Shown: positions 1-5,367 of the stretch, piece after piece | How the letters are laid out: the number at the start of each line of letters is the position of its first letter | Position numbering within the stretch: position 1 is the stretch's first letter | Notes under the pieces: model-generated | Databases searched by the model: none | What the model was told of the DNA's origin: nothing | The model's input: the letters and a program-made list of their open reading frames with translations, nothing else | Position numbers and translations under genes: made by a program | From: JAEXNA01 sp050486105 | GTDB taxonomy: Bacteria > Vulcanimicrobiota > Xenobia > Xenobiales > JADMJV01 | NCBI GenBank assembly: GCA_050486105.1 | Contig: JBJHCR010000357.1 | Span: forward strand, 1 to 6,280 | Direction of reading: 5' to 3' | Length of the DNA stretch: 6,280 nt

Positions 1-132
1 GACCAGCACGGTGGTGCGCTGAGCCCGGATCTCTGGATCTTGGTGCCTGGAGGACAGGATGGCATCACGGGTCTGATAGATCAGGTCCGCTTCAGCTTGG
101 AGGTTTCCGTTGACGATGATCCGACCGTTCAT
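1..132 (-). CDS. N-terminal fragment of an unrecognised protein (edge-truncated; strand uncertain)
   Basis: Reading leftward from the ATG at 132, the frame is open to the window edge (44 codons) and begins MNGRIIVNGNLQAEADLIYQ. The pattern is a short hydrophobic strand (GRIIVNG), an amphipathic helix and a second strand ending RTTVLV, as in the start of an alpha/beta domain. I do not recognise the family. GC is about 70% at codon position 3 and 39% at position 2, which is coding-like. An in-frame ATG at 189 would add 19 residues. Neither start has a good Shine-Dalgarno site, which weakens the call. The competing reading is a plus-strand gene end: frame 1 is open from base 1 to a TAG at 178-180, and its last residues are LFWRSSQET. 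Position-specific GC does not separate the two. The terminator at 208-242 would suit either arrangement. I prefer the minus strand on protein-likeness only. Confidence 0.42.
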   Translation of the reverse strand, partial: MNGRIIVNGNLQAEADLIYQTRDAILSSRHQDPEIRAQRTTVLV

Positions 133-207
133 GAATTGGGGCTTTGGGGACTTTTTTGGCGTTCCTCTCAAGAGACATAGGACCACCATGGAAAGTGCTG
201 AAAAACA

Positions 208-242
208 AAAAAAGAGGCCCTGTAGTACAGGGCCTCTTTTTT
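208..242. terminator. Bidirectional Rho-independent terminator
   Basis: This is a perfect inverted repeat. Its core arms GAGGCCCTG (214-222) and CAGGGCCTC (228-236) enclose the loop TAGTA. Six A bases before and six T bases after extend the pairing to 15 bp and give a U-tract on either strand. On the minus strand it lies about 40 nt past the stop of the BI-1 family gene and should end that transcript. On the plus strand it would equally end any gene stopping at 178-180. The symmetry is typical of terminators shared by convergent genes, but it does not prove that arrangement. Confidence 0.93.
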
Positions 243-282
243 CTGAGTTTAGAGTTGGAGGTCCGGTCGGGCCTCTTAGAGT

Positions 283-1086
283 CTAATCTCTGCCACTGAG
301 CATGCTGAGGACATAAAGGATACTCTGAAACAGGTTGAACAGTCCAGCGAAGAGCACCAGGGCACCGGTAGCCGGGCTGTCAAAATTGGGATCGTTGCAG
401 AGGGTACTGGTCATGGTGGCGATCTGGTAGATACCTAGGGCGCCGATGGCCAGTCCGATGATGCCTCCGATGAGGGCGCTTTGGAAGAAGAATTGCAAGG
501 GAATGAGAACGCAGACTCCTCCGAAGAGAGCCCAACCAATTCCTGCAATCGGCCGGAAGTTCGCTTTGTTGATAAAAACATAGGCCGTGATTCCGGCAAA
601 CATAGCAGCGGTAATCATCAAAGCGGAGGTCACCACATTGCCACCAGTGTTCGGGTCTGCATTGGTGAAGTAGAGACCAATGAAAACCGCAGGGGCCAAG
701 GCCATACCAGAAATGAATCCCTCCACAAGCAAGGCAGGCACAGCCAGCCTCGGGGTGTTGTGGGCGATCTTGATGGTGATTGCGGGTAGAACATTGATCA
801 GCAGCATGATCCCAATTAGCCAGACCCAAGGAGAGCCGAAAGCGAATTTGAGGTAAGGCTCCGAATGCGCTCCAAACCAGGCTCCACCCATAGCTCCTAC
901 GACGGCCACCGCCAAATACAGGTAGGTGGTGTGGAGCATGTTCTGTCGTTTTGCGATCTGCTGATAGTCCGGAAAACTGGCGCTTCCTTGGACGGTGTAC
1001 GGGTAGACCGACCTCTGGTCGGCTTCGGTTACTCCAACCGAGGGACCGAGGGCTGCCCCGTCATGATTTCTCTCGTAAGGTCTCAA
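283..1086 (-). CDS. Bax inhibitor-1 (BI-1/YccA) family membrane protein, di-aspartyl sensor apparently absent
   Basis: The product is a 267-residue integral membrane protein with about seven hydrophobic segments, near residues 53-73, 84-107, 113-140, 150-172, 178-200, 203-225 and 240-263. They follow a polar N-terminal stretch of about 50 residues. The family assignment rests on the C-terminal helix, ALVLFAGLFNLFQSILYVL then GRD, which matches the BI-1 signature (LYLDFINLF followed by a basic tail), and on the helix-6 motif IYQIA, which corresponds to the usual IYDTQ. Bacterial homologues such as BsYetJ and YccA are inner-membrane proteins; YetJ is a pH-gated calcium leak, and YccA modulates FtsH proteolysis. 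In this protein the two aspartates that form the pH-sensing pair in YetJ align by eye with Gln221 and Gly248, so calcium gating of that kind may be lost. The start is TTG at 1086, chosen because GGAGG sits 6 nt upstream. The gene is monocistronic, followed by the terminator at 208-242, and divergent from ribD. Family confidence is high; function is unknown. Confidence 0.88.
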   Translation of the reverse strand: MRPYERNHDGAALGPSVGVTEADQRSVYPYTVQGSASFPDYQQIAKRQNMLHTTYLYLAVAVVGAMGGAWFGAHSEPYLKFAFGSPWVWLIGIMLLINVLPAITIKIAHNTPRLAVPALLVEGFISGMALAPAVFIGLYFTNADPNTGGNVVTSALMITAAMFAGITAYVFINKANFRPIAGIGWALFGGVCVLIPLQFFFQSALIGGIIGLAIGALGIYQIATMTSTLCNDPNFDSPATGALVLFAGLFNLFQSILYVLSMLSGRD

Positions 1087-1351
1087 AGGATTCCTCCCTA
1101 AAAAGTGTCGTTCGTAAACTCTAAGCTATGGCCCAATATTGTAATTCGATTTTCCCTGGGTCCACTCTTCTCTTAGTTCTCACTTTCCTCTTTCCATCCT
1201 TTACTAACCGACAAACTTTCTTTGGGTTCCCCAAGATGAGTCATGAGGTTCGAACTTAGCTTTGGGAAAAATAGGAACTTCGGAAACTCTCTAGGAATGC
1301 TGAGGTCCACTGACTAAAGAGAACCCTAAGTCTCGAAAGACGTGTCGTCCA
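1087..1351. other. Divergent intergenic region, promoters not clearly resolved
   Basis: This 265-bp spacer separates the BI-1 family gene from ribD and must carry both promoters. On the minus strand TACAAT (1138-1143) is a possible -10 about 52 nt upstream of the TTG start, but no good -35 accompanies it. The plus strand from about 1150 to 1232 is strongly pyrimidine-rich. Small symmetric elements are visible: a TTGGG-TTC-CCCAA hairpin (1222-1234) and the 8-bp palindrome GTTCGAAC (1248-1255). I see no convincing sigma-70 promoter for ribD and no FMN-riboswitch (RFN) conserved blocks. No gene is supported here. Confidence 0.5.
1091..1099 (-). promoter_or_regulatory. Shine-Dalgarno site setting the TTG start of the BI-1 family gene
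   Basis: On the minus strand this reads AGGGAGGAA, with GGAGG ending 6 nt before the TTG at 1086. No in-frame ATG close by has a comparable site, so the TTG start is well supported. Confidence 0.8.
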
Positions 1352-2551
1352 ATGCAAAGCCGAATCAGTCATATCGCAAACCATCAGTACTTTATGCAGC
1401 GAGCCATACAATTGGCGGCCAAAGGCTTGGGACGAACCAGCCCAAACCCAGTGGTTGGGGCGGTCTTAGTAAAAGATAAGCGCGTCGTGGGAGAAGGTTA
1501 CCATAAGCGAGCTGGGGAGCCCCACGCCGAGATTCTGGCCCTTGCCCAAGCGGGAGAGTCGGCCCGAGGGTCTACCATGTACGTCAGTCTGGAACCTTGC
1601 TGTCACCACGGGAGAACCCCCCCTTGTGTCCCGGCAGTGGTGGAAGCAGGCGTCTCCGAGGTGGTGGTGGGCTTGGTTGACCCGGATCCCAGAGTTCAAG
1701 GCCGCGGCCTTGCAGCTTTGAAAGAGCACGGAGTGAAGGTGAAGCTGGCAGATCGGGACAGTCAGGAGCAATGCGCTGAAGTCAACCGGGCCTTCATCCG
1801 CCGTTTGACCTTAGGTCGCCCCTATGTGACCCTAAAATTCGCTTCCAGTTTAGATGGCAAGATCGCCAGCCGCACCGGACGCTCCAAGTACATCACCGGC
1901 AATGAAGCTCGGCGCTGGGTTCATCGCGAACGTGACACCCATGATGCCATTATGGTTGGCATCAATACGGTTCTGGTGGACGACCCCGAATTGACCGCTC
2001 GAGAGCCAGAGGGGCGCTGTCCGATCAAGGTCATCGTGGACAGCGCTGGGCGTTTGCCGGCGGAGGCCAAGTTGTGGAAGAGTTGCCAGAACGGGGTGGT
2101 GGTGCTCACCACAGAAGCGGGGAGTCGGCAGCTGCCGCAACGGGACGAGTTGAAGGTGGTGGTCTGCGAGGACCACAATCGGGTAGACCTCAAAGTTGGT
2201 CTGAATCGCCTGGCTGAGCTCGGGATCGACAGTATTCTCCTGGAGGGCGGGTCCCGTCTCAATGGCTCCATGTTGGACTTGGGGCTGATCGATCGAGTGG
2301 CCGGTTTTGTGGCTCCACTGCTTCTAGGGGGCAAAGACGCCCTATCACCCATTGCGGGTTTCGGCGTCGATTGTGTGAGCAGCGCTCTTCGTCTTAAAGA
2401 CGTCGGCTGGAGCGCCCTGGGGGACGATCTGTTGATCGAAGGCTATCTTTGGACCCCTTTGGAAACCGTCGAGTTGAGAATTGAAGATACCATCGAAAAC
2501 ATTCAAGACAGTTCCCTAGCTGACGAGACCGGCCATGCGGTTGACCGATAA
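1352..2551 (+). CDS. ribD: Bifunctional riboflavin biosynthesis deaminase/reductase RibD
   Basis: The N-terminal domain (about residues 10-150) deaminates 2,5-diamino-6-ribosylamino-4(3H)-pyrimidinone 5'-phosphate. The C-terminal domain (about 156-367) reduces the ribosyl side chain with NADPH, giving 5-amino-6-(5-phosphoribitylamino)uracil in the cytosol. The deaminase shows the zinc site H58-A-E60 (E60 as proton shuttle) and the PCCHHGRTPPC motif with zinc ligands C83 and C92. The reductase shows KFASSLDGKIA (162-172), GRSKYITG, the NTVLVDDPELTAR region and the LLEGG motif (EGG at 298-300). At 399 residues it is about 30 longer than E. coli or B. subtilis RibD; the excess is a polar acidic tail (368-399). 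The ATG at 1352 is preferred over the one at 1394 because homologues carry about ten residues before the MQRAIQLA helix, although the Shine-Dalgarno site is weak. The stop lies inside cofG, so RibD probably supplies the pyrimidine for FO synthesis. No other rib genes are nearby. Confidence 0.96.
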   Translation: MQSRISHIANHQYFMQRAIQLAAKGLGRTSPNPVVGAVLVKDKRVVGEGYHKRAGEPHAEILALAQAGESARGSTMYVSLEPCCHHGRTPPCVPAVVEAGVSEVVVGLVDPDPRVQGRGLAALKEHGVKVKLADRDSQEQCAEVNRAFIRRLTLGRPYVTLKFASSLDGKIASRTGRSKYITGNEARRWVHRERDTHDAIMVGINTVLVDDPELTAREPEGRCPIKVIVDSAGRLPAEAKLWKSCQNGVVVLTTEAGSRQLPQRDELKVVVCEDHNRVDLKVGLNRLAELGIDSILLEGGSRLNGSMLDLGLIDRVAGFVAPLLLGGKDALSPIAGFGVDCVSSALRLKDVGWSALGDDLLIEGYLWTPLETVELRIEDTIENIQDSSLADETGHAVDR

Positions 2552-3665
2552 GGCCGAACTCAGTTTTGAGGACGCTTGTTCGGGGATCCGACAGGGGAGT
2601 CCGGCCTTGTTCCAGCAGGCCTCAGCTCTCAGAGACCAGCACTTCGGCAAGACTCTGACCTACAGTCCTAAAGTCTTCTTGCCGGTCACCAATCTGTGCC
2701 GCGACCGATGTTCTTACTGTACCTTTCGCAAGAGCCCTGGCGATCCCGGAGCCCACACTATGACTCTAACCGAGATCGCTGAGGTGGTGACGGCGGGTCG
2801 CAAGCTCGGCTGCGTGGAAGCCCTGTTGTGTCTCGGCGACCGTCCCGAGACCGTTTTCCCCAGCTACCGAAAGCTTTTGGGAACTGTTGGCTTTTCCACC
2901 ACCCCTGAGTATTTGGTTGAAGTTTCACGACTATGCTTGGAATTGGGGATGCTGCCCCACACCAATGCCGGCTTGCTTTCAGAATCCGAATTGGAGGCTC
3001 TCCGCCCCTATAACGTGTCTATGGGCCTGATGCTCGAGAACGTTTCCGAGCGCTTGGCCCAGGTTGGAGGGGCCCATATGAGCGCTCCGGATAAGCGGCC
3101 CGAACTGAGGTTGGCCATGCTTGAAGCGGCAGGCCAACTTAGAATACCGTTCACCACCGGAATTCTTGTGGGCATTGGCGAGACGGTGGAAGAGCGGGTG
3201 GAGAGTCTGCTGGCCATTCGACGCTTACATCAGCAGTATGGCCATATTCAGGAAGTGATCGTGCAAATTTTTCGAGCCAAGCCGGGGACCAGAATGGCCG
3301 AATTCCCGGAGGTCTCCGATGAGGAACTGATGCGCACGGTGGCGGTAGCTCGCTTGCTGTTAGGCAATATGAATTTGCAGGCGCCGCCAAACCTCACTCC
3401 GGAAGGCCATCGAGGGCTAATCAGGGCGGGGATCAATGATTGGGGGGGGATCAGCCCTCTCACTCAAGATTTTATCAACCCCGAGGCGCCCTGGCCCCAC
3501 CTCAGAGATCTCGAAGAGGTCTGTTCCACATATGGCTATGCCTTGAGACCGCGGCTTCCGGTCTATCAATCCTATTTGGAAGAAGAAGGTTGGCTTCATC
3601 CGGACTTGGCATCCAAGGTGTCAAGTTGGCGAGGGAGGTTGCTCGATGCGCAACCCTTGGGATAG
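2535..3665 (+). CDS. cofG: 7,8-didemethyl-8-hydroxy-5-deazariboflavin (FO) synthase subunit CofG, radical SAM
   Basis: CofG is the radical S-adenosylmethionine half of FO synthase. It converts the tyrosine-ribitylaminouracil adduct made by CofH into the tricyclic deazaflavin FO. The 4Fe-4S/SAM motif CRDRCSYC is at C55, C59 and C62. Further family landmarks are LLCLGDRPE (97-105), PHTNAGLLSESELEALR, SMGLMLENVSERL, IPFTTGILVGIGET and EVIVQIFRAKPGTRM. The length of 376 residues is normal for a stand-alone CofG. The ATG at 2535 is the only good start: the frame is closed upstream by TAG at 2517. It lies 17 bp inside the end of ribD with only a weak GACGAG-type site, so translation is probably coupled to ribD. 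One oddity is Ile in place of the usual Asn of the VQNFRAKP motif, discussed in the findings. The protein is cytosolic and expected to be oxygen-sensitive. Confidence 0.96.
   Translation: MRLTDKAELSFEDACSGIRQGSPALFQQASALRDQHFGKTLTYSPKVFLPVTNLCRDRCSYCTFRKSPGDPGAHTMTLTEIAEVVTAGRKLGCVEALLCLGDRPETVFPSYRKLLGTVGFSTTPEYLVEVSRLCLELGMLPHTNAGLLSESELEALRPYNVSMGLMLENVSERLAQVGGAHMSAPDKRPELRLAMLEAAGQLRIPFTTGILVGIGETVEERVESLLAIRRLHQQYGHIQEVIVQIFRAKPGTRMAEFPEVSDEELMRTVAVARLLLGNMNLQAPPNLTPEGHRGLIRAGINDWGGISPLTQDFINPEAPWPHLRDLEEVCSTYGYALRPRLPVYQSYLEEEGWLHPDLASKVSSWRGRLLDAQPLG
3633..3638 (+). promoter_or_regulatory. Ribosome binding site of cofH inside cofG
   Basis: GGGAGG lies 7 nt before the ATG at 3646 and inside the end of cofG. 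It supports the overlapping start of cofH and suggests efficient independent initiation, in contrast to the poor sites in front of ribD and cofG. Confidence 0.8.
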
Positions 3666-4899
3666 TTTTCATGCTGAGCAACGCACGGCCCTGGAGGCAC
3701 TCTTCACCGGAAGAGACTGGGACCGAGCAACGGGGCTGAAGTTCTTGGATTTGTCGCCCTCCCAGGTGATGCTCTTGGCCCTGATCGCCGACCAACTGCG
3801 CCAAGAGCAATGTGGCGACGCCGTAACCTACGTCATCAACCGCAACATCAACTTCACCAACGTCTGCATTAAGTCGTGCAAGTTTTGTGCTTTCAGTCGG
3901 GATCACCGCAACGAGGAAGGTTACTATCTTCCTACTGAGGAGATTTTGCGTCGAGTGGACGAGGCCGTGAGCTTCGGCGCCACTGAGGTTTGTGTTCAGG
4001 CCGGACTGCCACCAAAGATGGATGGCGGCCTCTACCTGGAGTTGACTCGAGCGATCAAAGCCAGGCACCCAGGGATACATCTCCACGCTTTTTCCCCCGA
4101 GGAAGTCTTGTATGGAGCGGTGCGTTCGCGCTGCACTCCAGAAGACTATCTCCTGAGATTGAAGGACGCAGGCTTGGACTCTCTGCCCGGGACTTCAGCA
4201 GAGATTCTAGACCAAGACTTGAGGGATCGCCTGGCACCTGGACGGATCAACGTGCAGCAATGGGTGGAGATCGTGACCTCGGCCCACCGAATGGGACTCA
4301 AGACCACCTCCACCATGATGTTTGGTCATCTGGAGACTCCAGAGCATTGGCTGGATCATATGCTGTTGCTTAGACGGATCCAGGAGGAAACCGGAGGATT
4401 CAGCGAGTTTGTCCCCCTGGGATTCGTGCACAGCGAAGCGCCCCTTTCTCATCTCCCGGATTTTTCAGCACAAGAACTCGGACCATCAGGTTCTCAAGTG
4501 GTGCACGTCCACGCCCTGGCGCGCTTGCTTTTGGGGCGCACCTTCAAGAACATCCAGGCGTCCTGGGTTAAAGAGGGGGAAAAATTGGCTGGTCTGCTGC
4601 TCGGCAGTGGCTGCAACGACTTGGGTGGAACCTTGATCAACGAGAGCATTTCGACGGCCGCCGGAGCCTCCCACGGTCAGCGTTTGTCGCCACGGCGCCT
4701 GAGATCGGTGATCCGCGCCCTGGGAAGGTTGCCTGTGCAGCGCAACACGCTCTATGGCATCATTCGCGAGTTCCCTGATGAGCCCGCCAGCGAGATTTGG
4801 CGAGACGAGGCTGCCGGGGATTCCGATCTTGGTTCGTATCAACAACTCACCCAATCTTCAGATTTTCGATTTCAGCACCCTAATCGCGCCGGGGTTTAG
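3646..4899 (+). CDS. cofH: 5-amino-6-(D-ribitylamino)uracil--L-tyrosine 4-hydroxyphenyl transferase CofH, radical SAM
   Basis: CofH joins the 4-hydroxybenzyl part of L-tyrosine to 5-amino-6-(D-ribitylamino)uracil, giving the substrate of CofG. The radical SAM cluster motif CIKSCKFC is at C74, C78 and C81, after the NFTNV lead-in. Other family landmarks are EVCVQAGLPPKMDG, LHAFSPEEV, the LPGTSAEIL loop (180-188), TTSTMMFGHLETPEHW, EFVPLGFVHSEAPL, NIQASWVKEG and GCNDLGGTLINESIS followed by AAGASHGQ. That last segment is diagnostic for CofH as against the related menaquinone enzymes MqnC and MqnE. At 417 residues it is somewhat longer than archaeal CofH, through a polar C-terminal tail after about residue 380. 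The start overlaps cofG by 20 bp and has a strong ribosome site. It is the last gene of the operon; I found no clear terminator in the 27 bp between its stop and that of the convergent gene. Confidence 0.96.
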   Translation: MRNPWDSFHAEQRTALEALFTGRDWDRATGLKFLDLSPSQVMLLALIADQLRQEQCGDAVTYVINRNINFTNVCIKSCKFCAFSRDHRNEEGYYLPTEEILRRVDEAVSFGATEVCVQAGLPPKMDGGLYLELTRAIKARHPGIHLHAFSPEEVLYGAVRSRCTPEDYLLRLKDAGLDSLPGTSAEILDQDLRDRLAPGRINVQQWVEIVTSAHRMGLKTTSTMMFGHLETPEHWLDHMLLLRRIQEETGGFSEFVPLGFVHSEAPLSHLPDFSAQELGPSGSQVVHVHALARLLLGRTFKNIQASWVKEGEKLAGLLLGSGCNDLGGTLINESISTAAGASHGQRLSPRRLRSVIRALGRLPVQRNTLYGIIREFPDEPASEIWRDEAAGDSDLGSYQQLTQSSDFRFQHPNRAGV

Positions 4900-4926
4900 G
4901 CGGAGGGGCATTTGAGGTCGGCGGGC

Positions 4927-5130
4927 CTACAAAGCCTTTATCTCGATTCCCACCCCAAGGTAAGCTAGTCCCAAAAGGCGATCGCCCCAGACCAGGAAGG
5001 GAATGAAAACTTGAATCCAACCTGAGATTTCACCTAGAGGTGAAAAGCGAAACGAGACCGACGACAAGATGAGATAAGATCGACCGATGATGATAAAGTA
5101 GAGTTTGAGTGAGCCAACCGTTTCGCGCAT
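4927..5130 (-). CDS. Small two-helix membrane protein of unknown function
   Basis: This 67-residue protein has two hydrophobic stretches, about residues 8-27 (LKLYFIIIGRSYLILSS and following) and 38-64 (WIQVFIPFLVW, then LLGLAYLGVGIEI). They are separated by a short loop containing SPLGEISG, and the C-terminus is KAL. I do not recognise a named family. The ATG at 5130 is chosen because GGAGGG (5137-5142, minus strand) precedes it by 6 nt; an in-frame upstream ATG at 5199 would add 23 polar residues and lacks such a site. The reading frame, its ribosome site and its tight convergent fit with cofH (27 bp stop to stop) argue that it is real. The topology suggests an inner-membrane protein. No functional link to FO synthesis can be inferred from a convergent neighbour. 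Confidence 0.62.
   Translation of the reverse strand: MRETVGSLKLYFIIIGRSYLILSSVSFRFSPLGEISGWIQVFIPFLVWGDRLLGLAYLGVGIEIKAL
5028..5045. repeat. Perfect 8-bp inverted repeat within the small membrane gene
   Basis: TTTCACCT and AGGTGAAA are separated by the 2-bp spacer AG. The element lies inside the coding sequence (loop region around residues 29-34) and has no T-tract, so it does not look like a terminator. A related half-site, GGGGTGAAAC, occurs at 5236-5245 in the spacer upstream of the PilX-like gene. It could be an operator or a coincidence. Confidence 0.5.
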
Positions 5131-5367
5131 GCTCTGCCCTCCGCCCCTGAATTTCTGTCCAGGATAGTCAAGTTTCTTGGCGCCGACTGATAGAATCATC
5201 TGAGGTGCATACTCTCGGGATAATGCTATAGTAGAGGGGTGAAACTATCGTAGCCTCAATCTGTGTACCACGATGGGTCCCTTTTCATGGTGCCTGTGAG
5301 GTAGGGTTCGTTAGGAGTTTCCAAGGTTGTCAATGGAGTTGCAGTCGAAAGTGGTGGTGAGTTTTCG
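5131..5367. other. Divergent intergenic region upstream of the PilX-like gene
   Basis: This 237-bp spacer lies between the small membrane gene and the PilX-like gene. The plus strand has TGC followed by TATAGT (5224-5232), an extended -10-like element without a recognisable -35, about 135 nt before the start codon. Two near-identical nonamers, CTATAGTAG (5226-5234) and CTATCGTAG (5245-5253), lie 19 bp apart, close to two helical turns. Short frames such as 5333-5371 (12 residues) are not convincing genes. Confidence 0.4.
5224..5232 (+). promoter_or_regulatory. Possible extended -10 promoter element for the PilX-like gene
   Basis: TGCTATAGT matches the extended -10 pattern TGnTATAAT with one mismatch in the hexamer. 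Nothing close to TTGACA lies at the expected distance, and the implied leader is about 130 nt long. This is tentative. Confidence 0.28.

Noticed and set aside
481..789. Plus-strand frame opposite the BI-1 family gene
   Set aside because: It is a hydrophilic low-complexity translation antisense to a clear seven-helix protein.
1236..1259. Seven-codon upstream frame (MSHEVRT) before ribD
   Set aside because: No ribosome site and too short to distinguish from chance.
1087..1351. FMN riboswitch upstream of ribD
   Set aside because: None of the conserved RFN sequence blocks could be found by eye in the leader.
3502..4086. Minus-strand frame (194 codons) spanning the cofG-cofH junction
   Set aside because: It is fully covered by two confidently identified genes on the other strand and is a codon-bias shadow.
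4900..4926. Terminator between cofH and the convergent small gene
   Set aside because: The spacer is GC-rich but has no convincing stem with a T-tract on either strand.
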